From NCBI GenBank assembly GCA_001464255.1, contig LNFD01000332.1:1-8781 (forward strand): a DNA stretch of 8,781 nucleotides, written 5' to 3'. This document shows, piece after piece, positions 1-6,004 of the stretch. Below the pieces are notes generated by a model, which worked only from the letters and a program-made list of their open reading frames with translations, did no database searches and was not told the origin of the DNA. The stretch is from Actinomycetales bacterium Ga0077552 (GTDB lineage: Bacteria > Actinomycetota > Actinomycetes > Actinomycetales > Microbacteriaceae). Positions within the stretch are counted from its first letter, which is position 1. Each line of letters opens with the position of its first letter. The position numbers and the translations under genes were made by a program.

Positions 1-1
1 G

Positions 2-1132
2 ATCGACCTCGACCTCGCCGAGTGGGGCCTGCGGCCCTACCAGCAGCAGGCGATCGACCAGTTCTTCGTCGGCGGCTCGGGCGTCGTCGTGCTCCCCTGC
101 GGCGCCGGCAAGACCCTCGTGGGGGCGGGCGCGATGGCGCAGGCCGACACGACCACGCTCATCCTCGTCACGAACACGGTCTCGGCGCGGCAGTGGCGGG
201 CCGAGCTGCTCGCCCGCACGAGCCTCACCGAGGACGAGATCGGCGAGTACTCGGGGCAGGTGAAAGAGGTCAAGCCCGTCACGATCGCGACGTACCAGAT
301 CCTCACCGCCAAGCGGAAGGGCGAGTACGCCCACCTCGCCCTGCTCGACGCGCTCGACTGGGGCCTCATCGTCTACGACGAGGTGCATCTGCTGCCCGCG
401 CCCGTCTTCAAGCTCACGGCCGAGCTGCAGGCACGCCGCCGCCTCGGCCTCACCGCCACGCTCGTGCGGGAGGACGGCCGCGAGAGCGACGTCTTCAGCC
501 TCATCGGGCCCAAGCGCTTCGACGCCCCGTGGAAGGAGATCGAGGCGCAGGGCTACATCTCGCCCGCGAGCTGCTTCGAGGTGCGCATCGACCTGCCCCC
601 GACCGAGCGGCTCGAGTACGCGGCGAGCGCCGACGACCAGCGCTACCGGCTCGCCGCGACGGCACCGGCCAAGCTCGGGGTCGTGCAGCGCCTGGTGAAG
701 CAGCACGAGGGCGAGCGCATCCTCATCATCGGGCAGTACCTCGACCAGATTGACGAGCTCAGCGAGGCGCTCGGCGTGCCGCAGCTCACGGGCTCGACCC
801 CGGTCGACGAGCGCGAGCGGTTGTTCCAGGAGTTCCGCGACGGCCGCACGCCCGTGCTCGTCGTGTCGAAGGTCGCCAACTTCTCGGTCGACCTGCCCGA
901 GGCGACGGTGGCCATCCAGGTCTCGGGCTCGTTCGGCTCGCGGCAGGAGGAGGCGCAGCGGCTCGGGCGCCTGCTGCGGCCCAAGCAGAGCGGTATTCCC
1001 GCGAGCTTCTACACGCTCGTCGCGCGCGACACCGTCGATCAGGACTTCGCGCAGAACCGGCAGCGGTTCCTGGCCGAGCAGGGCTACAGCTACACGATCC
1101 TCGACGCCGATCAGATCGCCGCGGCCGCCTGA
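2..1132 (+). CDS. DNA repair helicase XPB (Ssl2/RAD25 family), 5'-truncated by the window edge
   Basis: This is a superfamily 2, ATP-dependent 3'-5' DNA helicase/translocase related to eukaryotic and archaeal XPB, probably acting in nucleotide excision repair or damaged-DNA unwinding. Reading is open from base 2, so the true start and N-terminal region lie outside the window; 376 residues are visible and actinobacterial XPBs are usually about 550. Visible motifs in order are a Q-motif-like stretch (LRPYQQQAID, residues 10-19), Walker A PCGAGKT (nt 95-115), the DEVH box (nt 377-388), motif III LTAT followed at once by the XPB-diagnostic RED triplet (nt 467-475), and motif VI QEEAQRLGRLLRPK in the second RecA domain (about nt 944-985). 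The C-terminus ends at a TGA with no further domain. It converges on the surface-protein gene with only 27 bp between the stops (1133-1159), where I see no hairpin. The family call is firm; the physiological role in bacteria is less settled. Confidence 0.95.
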   Translation: MDLDLAEWGLRPYQQQAIDQFFVGGSGVVVLPCGAGKTLVGAGAMAQADTTTLILVTNTVSARQWRAELLARTSLTEDEIGEYSGQVKEVKPVTIATYQILTAKRKGEYAHLALLDALDWGLIVYDEVHLLPAPVFKLTAELQARRRLGLTATLVREDGRESDVFSLIGPKRFDAPWKEIEAQGYISPASCFEVRIDLPPTERLEYAASADDQRYRLAATAPAKLGVVQRLVKQHEGERILIIGQYLDQIDELSEALGVPQLTGSTPVDERERLFQEFRDGRTPVLVVSKVANFSVDLPEATVAIQVSGSFGSRQEEAQRLGRLLRPKQSGIPASFYTLVARDTVDQDFAQNRQRFLAEQGYSYTILDADQIAAAA

Positions 1133-1159
1133 GCTGGCGCGGCTGATGCAGTCCGGGGT

Positions 1160-2314
1160 CTACGCAGCCCGGCGGCGACGAGCGGAGGCCAGCAGCAACA
1201 CGCCCGCACCGGCGACGAGGAGTGCGAGTGCGGCAGGAGCGACGAGCGTGCTCCCGTCGAGCGCCGGGCCGGTAGCGGCGAGCTGCGGCTCCGCCACCTC
1301 GAATGCGAAGGCCGCGAGCGCTGGGTTCTGACCGGAATACGAGGCCACGACCGTGATCACGTGGTCGCCCGGCGCGAGCGAGGCAGGGATGACGACGTCG
1401 ATCGTGAAGTCGAAGTCGGGCCCGGAGACTGCCACCGGCGAACCCGCGACGGCCACGCCGTCGAGCAGCACGGAGTACTCCGAGACCACGGGAGGCACGA
1501 TGAGGTCGCCGGTGATCGTCACGGTCGCCCCCGGTACCGGCGTGCGGTCGACCGTGATCGCGCCGCCGATGGGGATGACGCCGCCCCCGGTTCCGCCGCC
1601 GTTCCCCGTGCCGTCGAGCACCGAGACGCCGCCCGAGCAGGTGGCGCTCGACACCTCTGACGCGAGACCCGACCAGACCGGGTAGTGGCCGACCGCGCCC
1701 GCCGCCAGGGTTCCCGTGATGGGGACGGTGACCGACCCGGACGGGAGCAAAGACGCTCCCGACGAGAAGGAAGTGAAGGTGACGGGTGCATTCGAGTTGG
1801 TGGTCACGACGCACCGCAGCGCCGTGGCACCGCGCAGGGGAAGCCCGATGCCCGAGCAATCGACCCAGGTGCCTGCGGCGTCTTGCCACTGGATGCGCAC
1901 TGTCGGAGCGATGTTCGTGACGACGAAGATCGTGCCGGTGTAGTCGACCGTGGTGGCGCCCGAGGTGAAGCGCACAGTGGCCGCATTCGTCCCTGCGGGC
2001 AGCGGACTGTACGAGTTCATGACGCAGTCATCGAACCCAGCGGTGATCGTGCAGGTATCGACGGTATCCGCCCCCACCAGCAGGGTCGCGGTCACATCGG
2101 AGGCGAGAGGATCGCCGAGCGTCACGAGAAAGGGTGTTCCGCCCGACTGGATGTAGGCCGTACCGCCGAGCAGCGAGTCGCCCGAGGTCGTGGCGACCAC
2201 CTCGACGGTCGTTCCGAGGAGCGATTGTGGGGCTGCCTGGGCGGGTGACAGGGTCGAGAGGCTGACGGCCATGGCGATCATGGCACCGATAGCGACAGGG
2301 CGAATGAGGCTCAC
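1160..2314 (-). CDS. Secreted Ig-like surface protein with C-terminal LAATG sortase sorting signal
   Basis: The 384-residue product looks like a cell-wall-anchored exported protein of unknown function. Residues 1-27 form a signal peptide (basic start, hydrophobic core AMIAMAVSLS, likely cleavage at AQA|AP). The body is rich in Thr, Ser, Gly and Val with alternating beta-type segments. A Gly/Thr linker at about 235-248 separates the N-terminal part from a C-terminal Ig-like or bacterial-repeat-type domain (about 250-341). The C-terminus is a textbook sorting signal: LAATG (345-349, nt 1268-1282), a hydrophobic helix (about 357-375), then RRRRAA. LAxTG is the motif used by class E sortases of actinobacteria. 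Five cysteines (88, 97, 153, 168, 226) could make two close disulfides, leaving C226 unpaired. Translation starts at a GTG at 2314 with no Shine-Dalgarno but with a -10-like hexamer at leaderless spacing; a later ATG would shorten the signal peptide. It lies 25 nt downstream of the hydrolase gene. No sortase gene is visible in the window. Confidence 0.85.
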   Translation of the reverse strand: MSLIRPVAIGAMIAMAVSLSTLSPAQAAPQSLLGTTVEVVATTSGDSLLGGTAYIQSGGTPFLVTLGDPLASDVTATLLVGADTVDTCTITAGFDDCVMNSYSPLPAGTNAATVRFTSGATTVDYTGTIFVVTNIAPTVRIQWQDAAGTWVDCSGIGLPLRGATALRCVVTTNSNAPVTFTSFSSGASLLPSGSVTVPITGTLAAGAVGHYPVWSGLASEVSSATCSGGVSVLDGTGNGGGTGGGVIPIGGAITVDRTPVPGATVTITGDLIVPPVVSEYSVLLDGVAVAGSPVAVSGPDFDFTIDVVIPASLAPGDHVITVVASYSGQNPALAAFAFEVAEPQLAATGPALDGSTLVAPAALALLVAGAGVLLLASARRRRAA

Positions 2315-2320
2315 ACCGTC

Positions 2321-2326
2321 ACTGTA
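2321..2326 (-). promoter_or_regulatory. Probable -10 element (TACAGT) of a leaderless promoter for the surface-protein gene
   Basis: On the minus strand TACAGT fits the TANNNT -10 pattern, and its last T lies exactly 7 nt upstream of the GTG at 2314. Transcription would then begin on the start codon itself. No Shine-Dalgarno is present in the 25-nt gap to the upstream hydrolase gene, and no good -35 hexamer is seen at 17-18 bp. Read-through from the hydrolase gene is also possible. Confidence 0.45.
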
Positions 2327-2339
2327 GGTGCGGCGCTGT

Positions 2340-3044
2340 TCAGCCGCCAGTGCTGACGGCGGTCAGGATGCTCTGCGCGAGCTCGGCCGGCTTCGTGAAC
2401 TGCGGCCAGTGGCCGGTGGGCAGCTCGATGATCTCGAGCCGCTGCATCCGGGCCAGCTCGCCCGCCCACTCGCGCTCGTTGCCGATCGCCTGGTGCACGA
2501 GGGCTGCGGGGAACTCGCACGCGATGATCGTGACGGGCACGGCGAAGCGTGCCTCGTCGTCGAGCCGGGTCGGCTCGTGCGCGACGCCGACGGGCTCAGG
2601 TCTGGCGATGGCGCGGAAGCGCGCGCGCAGGTCGTCGTCGAGGTCGACGAGGTCTTCCTCCTCGAAGAGCGACCAGTCGGGCAGCGGCACGCCGTCGCCC
2701 TCGACGGGCAGCTCGTCGTTGATGCACGTGCCGGCGGGCATGGGGATCGCGTCGACCATCACCACGCGGGCGATGCGGCTCGGCCGGGCGTCGGCGACGG
2801 CCCACGCGATCGTGCCGCCGCCGGAGTGCCCGACGAGCACCACGTCGCCGTCGAGCCCGTCGACGACCGCGAGCACGGCATCCACGTGATCGCGCAGCCC
2901 GATGCCGGCGAGGTCGGTGTCGCCCGGGCGCTTGCCGGGCAGGGTGAGGGGGTGCACGCGGTGGCCCGCGGCCTCGAGCTCGCGCGTGATGGGCGCCCAC
3001 GAGTCGCCGTCGAGCCAGAAGCCGGGGATGAGGATGATCTGCAT
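2340..3044 (-). CDS. Alpha/beta hydrolase fold protein
   Basis: This 234-residue cytoplasmic protein (no signal peptide or membrane segment) has the size and order of a compact single-domain alpha/beta hydrolase. The N-terminal strand leads to PGFWLDG (residues 7-13), which corresponds to the oxyanion-hole HGxx turn with Pro in place of His. The nucleophile elbow is GHSGG with Ser74. The catalytic His is probably His212 in PTGHWPQFTKP near the C-terminus. The acid is not obvious: after the penultimate strand (VTIIAC) the expected Asp position holds Glu177, while Asp98 follows the earlier strand VVMVD. A cap region lies at about 105-165. Substrate cannot be told; esterase, lactonase or a similar role is possible. 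It starts at ATG 3044 with no Shine-Dalgarno but a leaderless-type -10, is divergent from the response regulator, and is followed after 25 nt by the surface-protein gene. Confidence 0.88.
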   Translation of the reverse strand: MQIILIPGFWLDGDSWAPITRELEAAGHRVHPLTLPGKRPGDTDLAGIGLRDHVDAVLAVVDGLDGDVVLVGHSGGGTIAWAVADARPSRIARVVMVDAIPMPAGTCINDELPVEGDGVPLPDWSLFEEEDLVDLDDDLRARFRAIARPEPVGVAHEPTRLDDEARFAVPVTIIACEFPAALVHQAIGNEREWAGELARMQRLEIIELPTGHWPQFTKPAELAQSILTAVSTGG

Positions 3045-3050
3045 GGGCGA

Positions 3051-3056
3051 ACGCTA
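3051..3056 (-). promoter_or_regulatory. Probable -10 element (TAGCGT) of a leaderless promoter for the hydrolase gene
   Basis: Reading the minus strand, TAGCGT matches TANNNT and is separated from the ATG at 3044 by exactly six nucleotides (TCGCCC). This places the predicted transcription start on the A of the start codon. There is no Shine-Dalgarno sequence upstream of this ATG, and no convincing -35 hexamer. The element sits inside a short GCTAGC palindrome, so chance cannot be excluded. Confidence 0.4.
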
Positions 3057-3090
3057 GCGCGCGGCACCGATATCGCGACAGGCCGTGCGC

Positions 3091-3112
3091 GTTCAGGAAA
3101 CTTTCACCAGAA
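3091..3112 (+). promoter_or_regulatory. Two 11-bp direct repeats, candidate PhoP-type operator
   Basis: GTTCAGGAAAC (3091-3101) is followed directly by TTTCACCAGAA (3102-3112). The shared core TTCA recurs at an exact 11-bp interval, one helical turn, which is the layout bound by OmpR/PhoB/PhoP dimers. The family knowledge used is that Streptomyces PHO boxes are 11-nt GTTCA-type repeats and that Mycobacterium tuberculosis PhoP binds TCA-containing 7-mers spaced by 4 bp. A weaker third unit may begin at 3113 (GCCCA). The repeats occupy about -39 to -18 relative to a transcription start at 3130, replacing a recognisable -35 box. They could therefore serve autoregulation of the two-component operon, and possibly the divergent hydrolase. 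Confidence 0.45.
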
Positions 3113-3117
3113 GCCCA

Positions 3118-3123
3118 GATACT
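3118..3123 (+). promoter_or_regulatory. Probable -10 element (GATACT) of a leaderless promoter for the two-component operon
   Basis: GATACT differs from the TATAMT-type consensus essentially at its first base. Its last T lies 7 nt before the ATG at 3130, so the predicted transcript begins on the start codon. The six intervening bases (GAGCAC) are not a usable Shine-Dalgarno. This placement supports ATG 3130 over the upstream in-frame GTG at 3085, which would lie in the operator region. Confidence 0.55.
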
Positions 3124-3129
3124 GAGCAC

Positions 3130-3822
3130 ATGGCTGACGGACCCAAGATTCTCATCGTCGACGACGAGCCCAACATTCGCGACCTGCTCACCACGAGCCT
3201 GCGCTTCGCCGGCTTCGCCGTGCGCGCGGTCGGCAACGGCGCTCAGGCGATCTCTGCCGTGCTCGAAGAAGAGCCCGACCTCATCATCCTCGACGTCATG
3301 CTGCCCGACATCAACGGCTTCGGCGTCACGAAGCGACTGCGGTCGAGCGGCTACACGAGCCCCATCCTCTTCCTCACGGCGAAAGACGACACCGACGACA
3401 AGATCATGGGTCTCACGGTCGGCGGCGACGACTACGTCACCAAGCCGTTCAGCCTCGACGAGATCGTCGCCCGCATCAAGGCCATCCTGCGCCGCACGAT
3501 GCAGGAGGAGGACGACTCGGTCATCCGCACCGGCGAGCTCACGATGGACCAGGACACGCACGAGGTGACGATCGGCGACGAGGTCATCGAGCTGAGCCCC
3601 ACCGAGTTCAAGCTGCTGCGCTACCTCATGCTCAACCCCAACCGGGTGCTCTCGAAGGCGCAGATTCTCGACCACGTGTGGGAGTACGACTTCAACGGCG
3701 ACGCGGGCATCGTCGAGAGCTACATCTCGTACCTGCGCCGCAAGCTCGACCCGCACACCGACGAGCCGCTCATCCAGACCAAGCGCGGGTTCGGGTACAT
3801 GCTGAAGGCCTCCAAGGTCTAG
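3130..3822 (+). CDS. OmpR-family response regulator, PhoP-like
   Basis: This is the cytoplasmic DNA-binding output protein of a two-component system (230 residues). The receiver domain (about 5-120) has the acidic pair Asp11/Asp12, phospho-acceptor Asp55 in LIILDVMLPD, Thr83 in FLTAKD, and Lys105 in the TKPFS motif. A short acidic linker (EEDDS, about 125) leads to the winged-helix effector domain with LSPTEFKLLRYLM, VLSKAQILDHVW, the recognition-helix segment VESYISYLRRKLD and the C-terminal wing (RGFGYML). The signatures GLTVGGDDYVTKPFSLDEIVARI and ILDHVWEYDF closely resemble M. tuberculosis PhoP as I recall it, so PhoP-like is the best label, but orthology is unproven and TrcR or other OmpR-type relatives remain possible. 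I chose ATG 3130 because the receiver domain starts just after it and the promoter ends on it. The sensor kinase follows 28 nt downstream. A 5-bp hairpin (3821-3834) overlaps the stop codon. Confidence 0.93.
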   Translation: MADGPKILIVDDEPNIRDLLTTSLRFAGFAVRAVGNGAQAISAVLEEEPDLIILDVMLPDINGFGVTKRLRSSGYTSPILFLTAKDDTDDKIMGLTVGGDDYVTKPFSLDEIVARIKAILRRTMQEEDDSVIRTGELTMDQDTHEVTIGDEVIELSPTEFKLLRYLMLNPNRVLSKAQILDHVWEYDFNGDAGIVESYISYLRRKLDPHTDEPLIQTKRGFGYMLKASKV

Positions 3823-3850
3823 CGGGGCTCCGCTCGACCGACGCCTCACG

Positions 3851-5590
3851 ATGCACGAGCAGCTGACCCAGTGGTGGGAGTCGATCTCGCTGCGCTCGAA
3901 GATCACCGGCGTCACGGTGTTCGTCGTGACGGTCGGCCTGCTCGTCGTCGGCATCGGCACCCTCACGGTGCTGCAGCGCACGCTCATCGATGAGGTCGAC
4001 CGGCAGATCGAGCAGGCCGCCGACGAGCTGCCGCAGGCCCCCGACAGCTTCAACATCGACGACTTCGACGCGTTCACCGACCTGACGCCGTCGATCTTCT
4101 CCAACCCGTTCTACTTCGGCGCCGTCGATGCCCGGGGCGTGCTGATCGACGACAACGTCAGCCACGGCAGCCGCGCGCAGGCGCCGGATGTCGCGCGCCT
4201 CACGAGCGAGTTCGTCGAGGCCCTCGACGGCGGCATCACGATCACGAGCACCGATCGCACGACGCAGTGGCGCGTGCTGACCTTCCCCCTGCGCGTGACC
4301 GACGCGGGCACGGGCGAGTCGACCACCGCCACGCTCCTGATCGGCGCCGACCTCGCCGACACCAACGACGTCATCGGATCGTTCGCCTCGATCTTCCTCG
4401 GCTTCGGCCTCGTCGTCGTCATCCTCAGCGCGGCCCTCACGCGCATGCTCGTCACGTCGACCTTCCGCCCGCTGCGCGACGTCGAGGCCACGGCGGCGCG
4501 GTTCGCGAGCGGCGACTTCAGCCAGCGCCTCGGCGGCGCGACGCCCAACACCGAGGTCGGCCGCCTCACCCGCTCGCTCAACACCATGCTGAGCCGCATC
4601 GACCGCGCCTTCGCCGACCGCGCCGCGACGATCTCGCAGATGCGCCGCTTCGTCGGCGACGCGAGCCACGAGCTGCGCACACCGCTCGTCTCGGTGCGCG
4701 GCTACGCCGAGCTCTACCGCATGGGCGCCCTCGCGACCCCCGACGATGTCGCGCAGGCCATGCAGCGCATCGAGAAGGAGGCGATCCGCATGGGCGCGCT
4801 CGTGAGCGACCTGCTCGAGCTCGCGCGCCTCGACGAGTCGCGCCCGCTCGAGCTCGCCCCGGTCGACCTCGTGCCCCTCGCCCATGACGCCGCGCTCGAC
4901 GCCATGGCGAGCGCTCCCGATCGCGTCGTGAGCGTCGTCATCGCCGAACCGGGCGATGCAGGGCACGGGGCGACGACGCCGGATGCCCTGCTCGAGCCCC
5001 CCGCCCCGCACCACTCGCCCGCCGCCGCGTCGGCCGGTCTCGGCGGCTCGGCGTTCGCGCGGCTGCGCGGCCGGCGCGGGCGGCGACCCGTGGCGAGCAT
5101 CCCGGCTCCCGATCCCGTCGCCACCGCGGCGGCGCCCGCGGTCGAGGCCGTCGTGACGGGCGAGGAGAACAAGCTGCGCCAGGTCGTGACGAACCTCGTC
5201 GGCAACGCCCTGCGCTTCTCTCCCGAGGGCTCGCCTCTCGAGCTCGTCGTCGGCACCGATGCCGCGGCGGGCGTCGCGACGATCGCGGTGGTCGACCACG
5301 GCGAGGGGATCCCTCCGCAGCTGCAGGAGAAGATCTTCGAGCGGTTCTTCCGCGCCGACTCGTCGCGCGCGCGCGATACGGGCGGCTCGGGCCTCGGGCT
5401 CGCGATCGTCGCCTCGATCGTGGCGCTTCACGGTGGCCGCGTCGAGGTGCTCGACACCCCCGGTGGCGGCGCGACCTTCCGCGTCTCGCTGCCGCTCGCG
5501 GGTCGCGCCCCGGTCCTCCCCAGCACGGCGGCGTCGACGGATGATCCCCCGGAGCAGCCCGTCGACCCCCGCTCCACCGCTCGCGCCTAG
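3851..5590 (+). CDS. Membrane sensor histidine kinase, PhoR-like, with an unusual insertion in the ATP-binding domain
   Basis: This is the partner sensor kinase of the preceding regulator (579 residues; PhoR-type kinases are nearer 480-500). Order: short cytoplasmic N-terminus with SLRSKITG; TM1 (about 19-42); extracytoplasmic sensor region of about 130 residues with an acidic stretch (66-77); TM2 (about 177-199); HAMP (about 200-252, FRPLRDVEATAARFASGDF); H-box with phospho-acceptor His273 in DASHELRTP; DHp second helix ending near LLELARLDE; and the HATPase domain. The latter has the N-box with Asn452 (TNLVGNALRFSP), G1 DHGEGIP (482-488), F-box FERFFRAD (496-503) and G2 GGSGLGLAI (511-519). 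Between the strand VVSVVIAEP and the GEENKLRQV helix sits a Pro/Ala/Gly-rich insertion of about 64 residues (about 368-431) with a basic patch RGRRGRR. A Pro-rich tail follows the catalytic core. The ATG has no clear Shine-Dalgarno, and expression probably depends on the upstream regulator transcript. Confidence 0.94.
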   Translation: MHEQLTQWWESISLRSKITGVTVFVVTVGLLVVGIGTLTVLQRTLIDEVDRQIEQAADELPQAPDSFNIDDFDAFTDLTPSIFSNPFYFGAVDARGVLIDDNVSHGSRAQAPDVARLTSEFVEALDGGITITSTDRTTQWRVLTFPLRVTDAGTGESTTATLLIGADLADTNDVIGSFASIFLGFGLVVVILSAALTRMLVTSTFRPLRDVEATAARFASGDFSQRLGGATPNTEVGRLTRSLNTMLSRIDRAFADRAATISQMRRFVGDASHELRTPLVSVRGYAELYRMGALATPDDVAQAMQRIEKEAIRMGALVSDLLELARLDESRPLELAPVDLVPLAHDAALDAMASAPDRVVSVVIAEPGDAGHGATTPDALLEPPAPHHSPAAASAGLGGSAFARLRGRRGRRPVASIPAPDPVATAAAPAVEAVVTGEENKLRQVVTNLVGNALRFSPEGSPLELVVGTDAAAGVATIAVVDHGEGIPPQLQEKIFERFFRADSSRARDTGGSGLGLAIVASIVALHGGRVEVLDTPGGGATFRVSLPLAGRAPVLPSTAASTDDPPEQPVDPRSTARA

Positions 5591-5601
5591 CCTGCCGCCG
5601 A

Positions 5602-5622
5602 CGCCGGGCGACCGCCCCGGCG
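5602..5622 (+). other. GC-rich hairpin immediately upstream of the WXG100 ribosome binding site
   Basis: CGCCGGG (5602-5608) pairs perfectly with CCCGGCG (5616-5622) around a 7-nt loop. The stem ends one nucleotide before the Shine-Dalgarno GGAGGGAG (5624-5631). There is no following T-tract, so it is not a convincing intrinsic terminator. It could act as an mRNA stability or processing element between the kinase and WXG100 cistrons, or limit read-through. Confidence 0.4.
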
Positions 5623-5637
5623 CGGAGGGAGAGCACC

Positions 5638-5928
5638 ATGACGCGCTACCAGGTCGACAGCGAGGCGGTCATCGCCGCCACCGCCGCGACGCGAGGGTCG
5701 ATCGGTCGGCTGCAGGCCGAGGCCGCCGGGCTGCAGAGCAGTCTCACGGGGCTGCAGAGCACGTGGAGCGGCTCGGCCGCCTCGGCCTTCCAGGGGCTGC
5801 TCGGGGAGTGGACGGCGGCGTACCAGCGCGTCGAGCAGACCCTCATGGCGATGAACGAGGCACTCGCGCACGCCGGGCAGGGGTACGCCGAGGTCGAGCA
5901 GCAGGCCGCGCGCATGTTCTTGCGCTAG
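5638..5928 (+). CDS. WXG100 (Esx-like) family protein
   Basis: This small (96-residue), largely alpha-helical protein is of the ESAT-6/WXG100 superfamily, whose members form helical-hairpin dimers and are substrates or partners of type VII (ESX) secretion. The central turn motif is Trp43-Ser44-Gly45, at the normal midpoint. The helices on either side contain regular Ala/Gln/Leu heptads, such as AGLQSSLTGLQ before the turn. Near the C-terminus Tyr83-x-x-x-Glu87 (YAEVE) resembles the YxxxD/E export motif. No signal peptide is present, as expected. The start is well defined by the strong Shine-Dalgarno GGAGGGAG (5624-5631), the clearest ribosome site in the window. It lies 47 nt downstream of the kinase stop in the same direction, so co-transcription with the two-component genes is plausible. 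No paired WXG100 gene, EccC ATPase or other type VII component is in the window. The family call is firm; export is inferred. Confidence 0.9.
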   Translation: MTRYQVDSEAVIAATAATRGSIGRLQAEAAGLQSSLTGLQSTWSGSAASAFQGLLGEWTAAYQRVEQTLMAMNEALAHAGQGYAEVEQQAARMFLR

Positions 5929-5945
5929 CTGTCGGAGGCACGCGA

Positions 5946-5979
5946 AACGGGGCGGTCCCCCGAAGGGAACCGCCCCGTT
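5946..5979 (-). terminator. Hairpin terminator between convergent WXG100 and groEL genes
   Basis: AACGGGGCGG (5946-5955) pairs with CCGCCCCGTT (5970-5979). On the minus-strand RNA the stem continues through the centre to 15 bp with one G-U wobble, capped by a C(UUCG)G tetraloop. On the plus-strand RNA the same position is a C-A mismatch. The structure is therefore best formed by the groEL transcript, whose stop codon lies 25 nt upstream, but it may work in both directions. The U-tract is poor on both strands (UUU after the stem on the groEL side). Confidence 0.75.
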
Positions 5980-6004
5980 GTCGTGTCGCGGAAGAGGCTG
6001 CGGA

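Noticed and set aside
1133..1159. Possible terminator between the convergent helicase and surface-protein genes
   Set aside because: I found no stem with a useful length or T-tract in these 27 bp; termination may occur inside one of the genes or by Rho.
786..1889. A 367-codon minus-strand frame overlapping the helicase and the surface-protein gene
   Set aside because: It is Arg/Gly-rich shadow coding; the adjacent frame gives a complete signal peptide, Ig-like body and LAATG anchor.
3085..3129. Upstream in-frame GTG at 3085 as the response regulator start
   Set aside because: It would add 15 residues before the receiver domain and place the start within the operator/promoter region. The -10 element points to ATG 3130.
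2596..4104. A 502-codon minus-strand open frame spanning the regulator, the start of the kinase and part of the hydrolase
   Set aside because: It crosses two well-supported genes on the other strand and runs out of frame through the hydrolase, with low-complexity Arg-rich translation.
3770..5431. A 553-codon minus-strand open frame opposite the histidine kinase
   Set aside because: The product is rich in Arg, Asp and Glu with no fold signature, while the plus frame carries every histidine kinase motif. This is a composition artefact.
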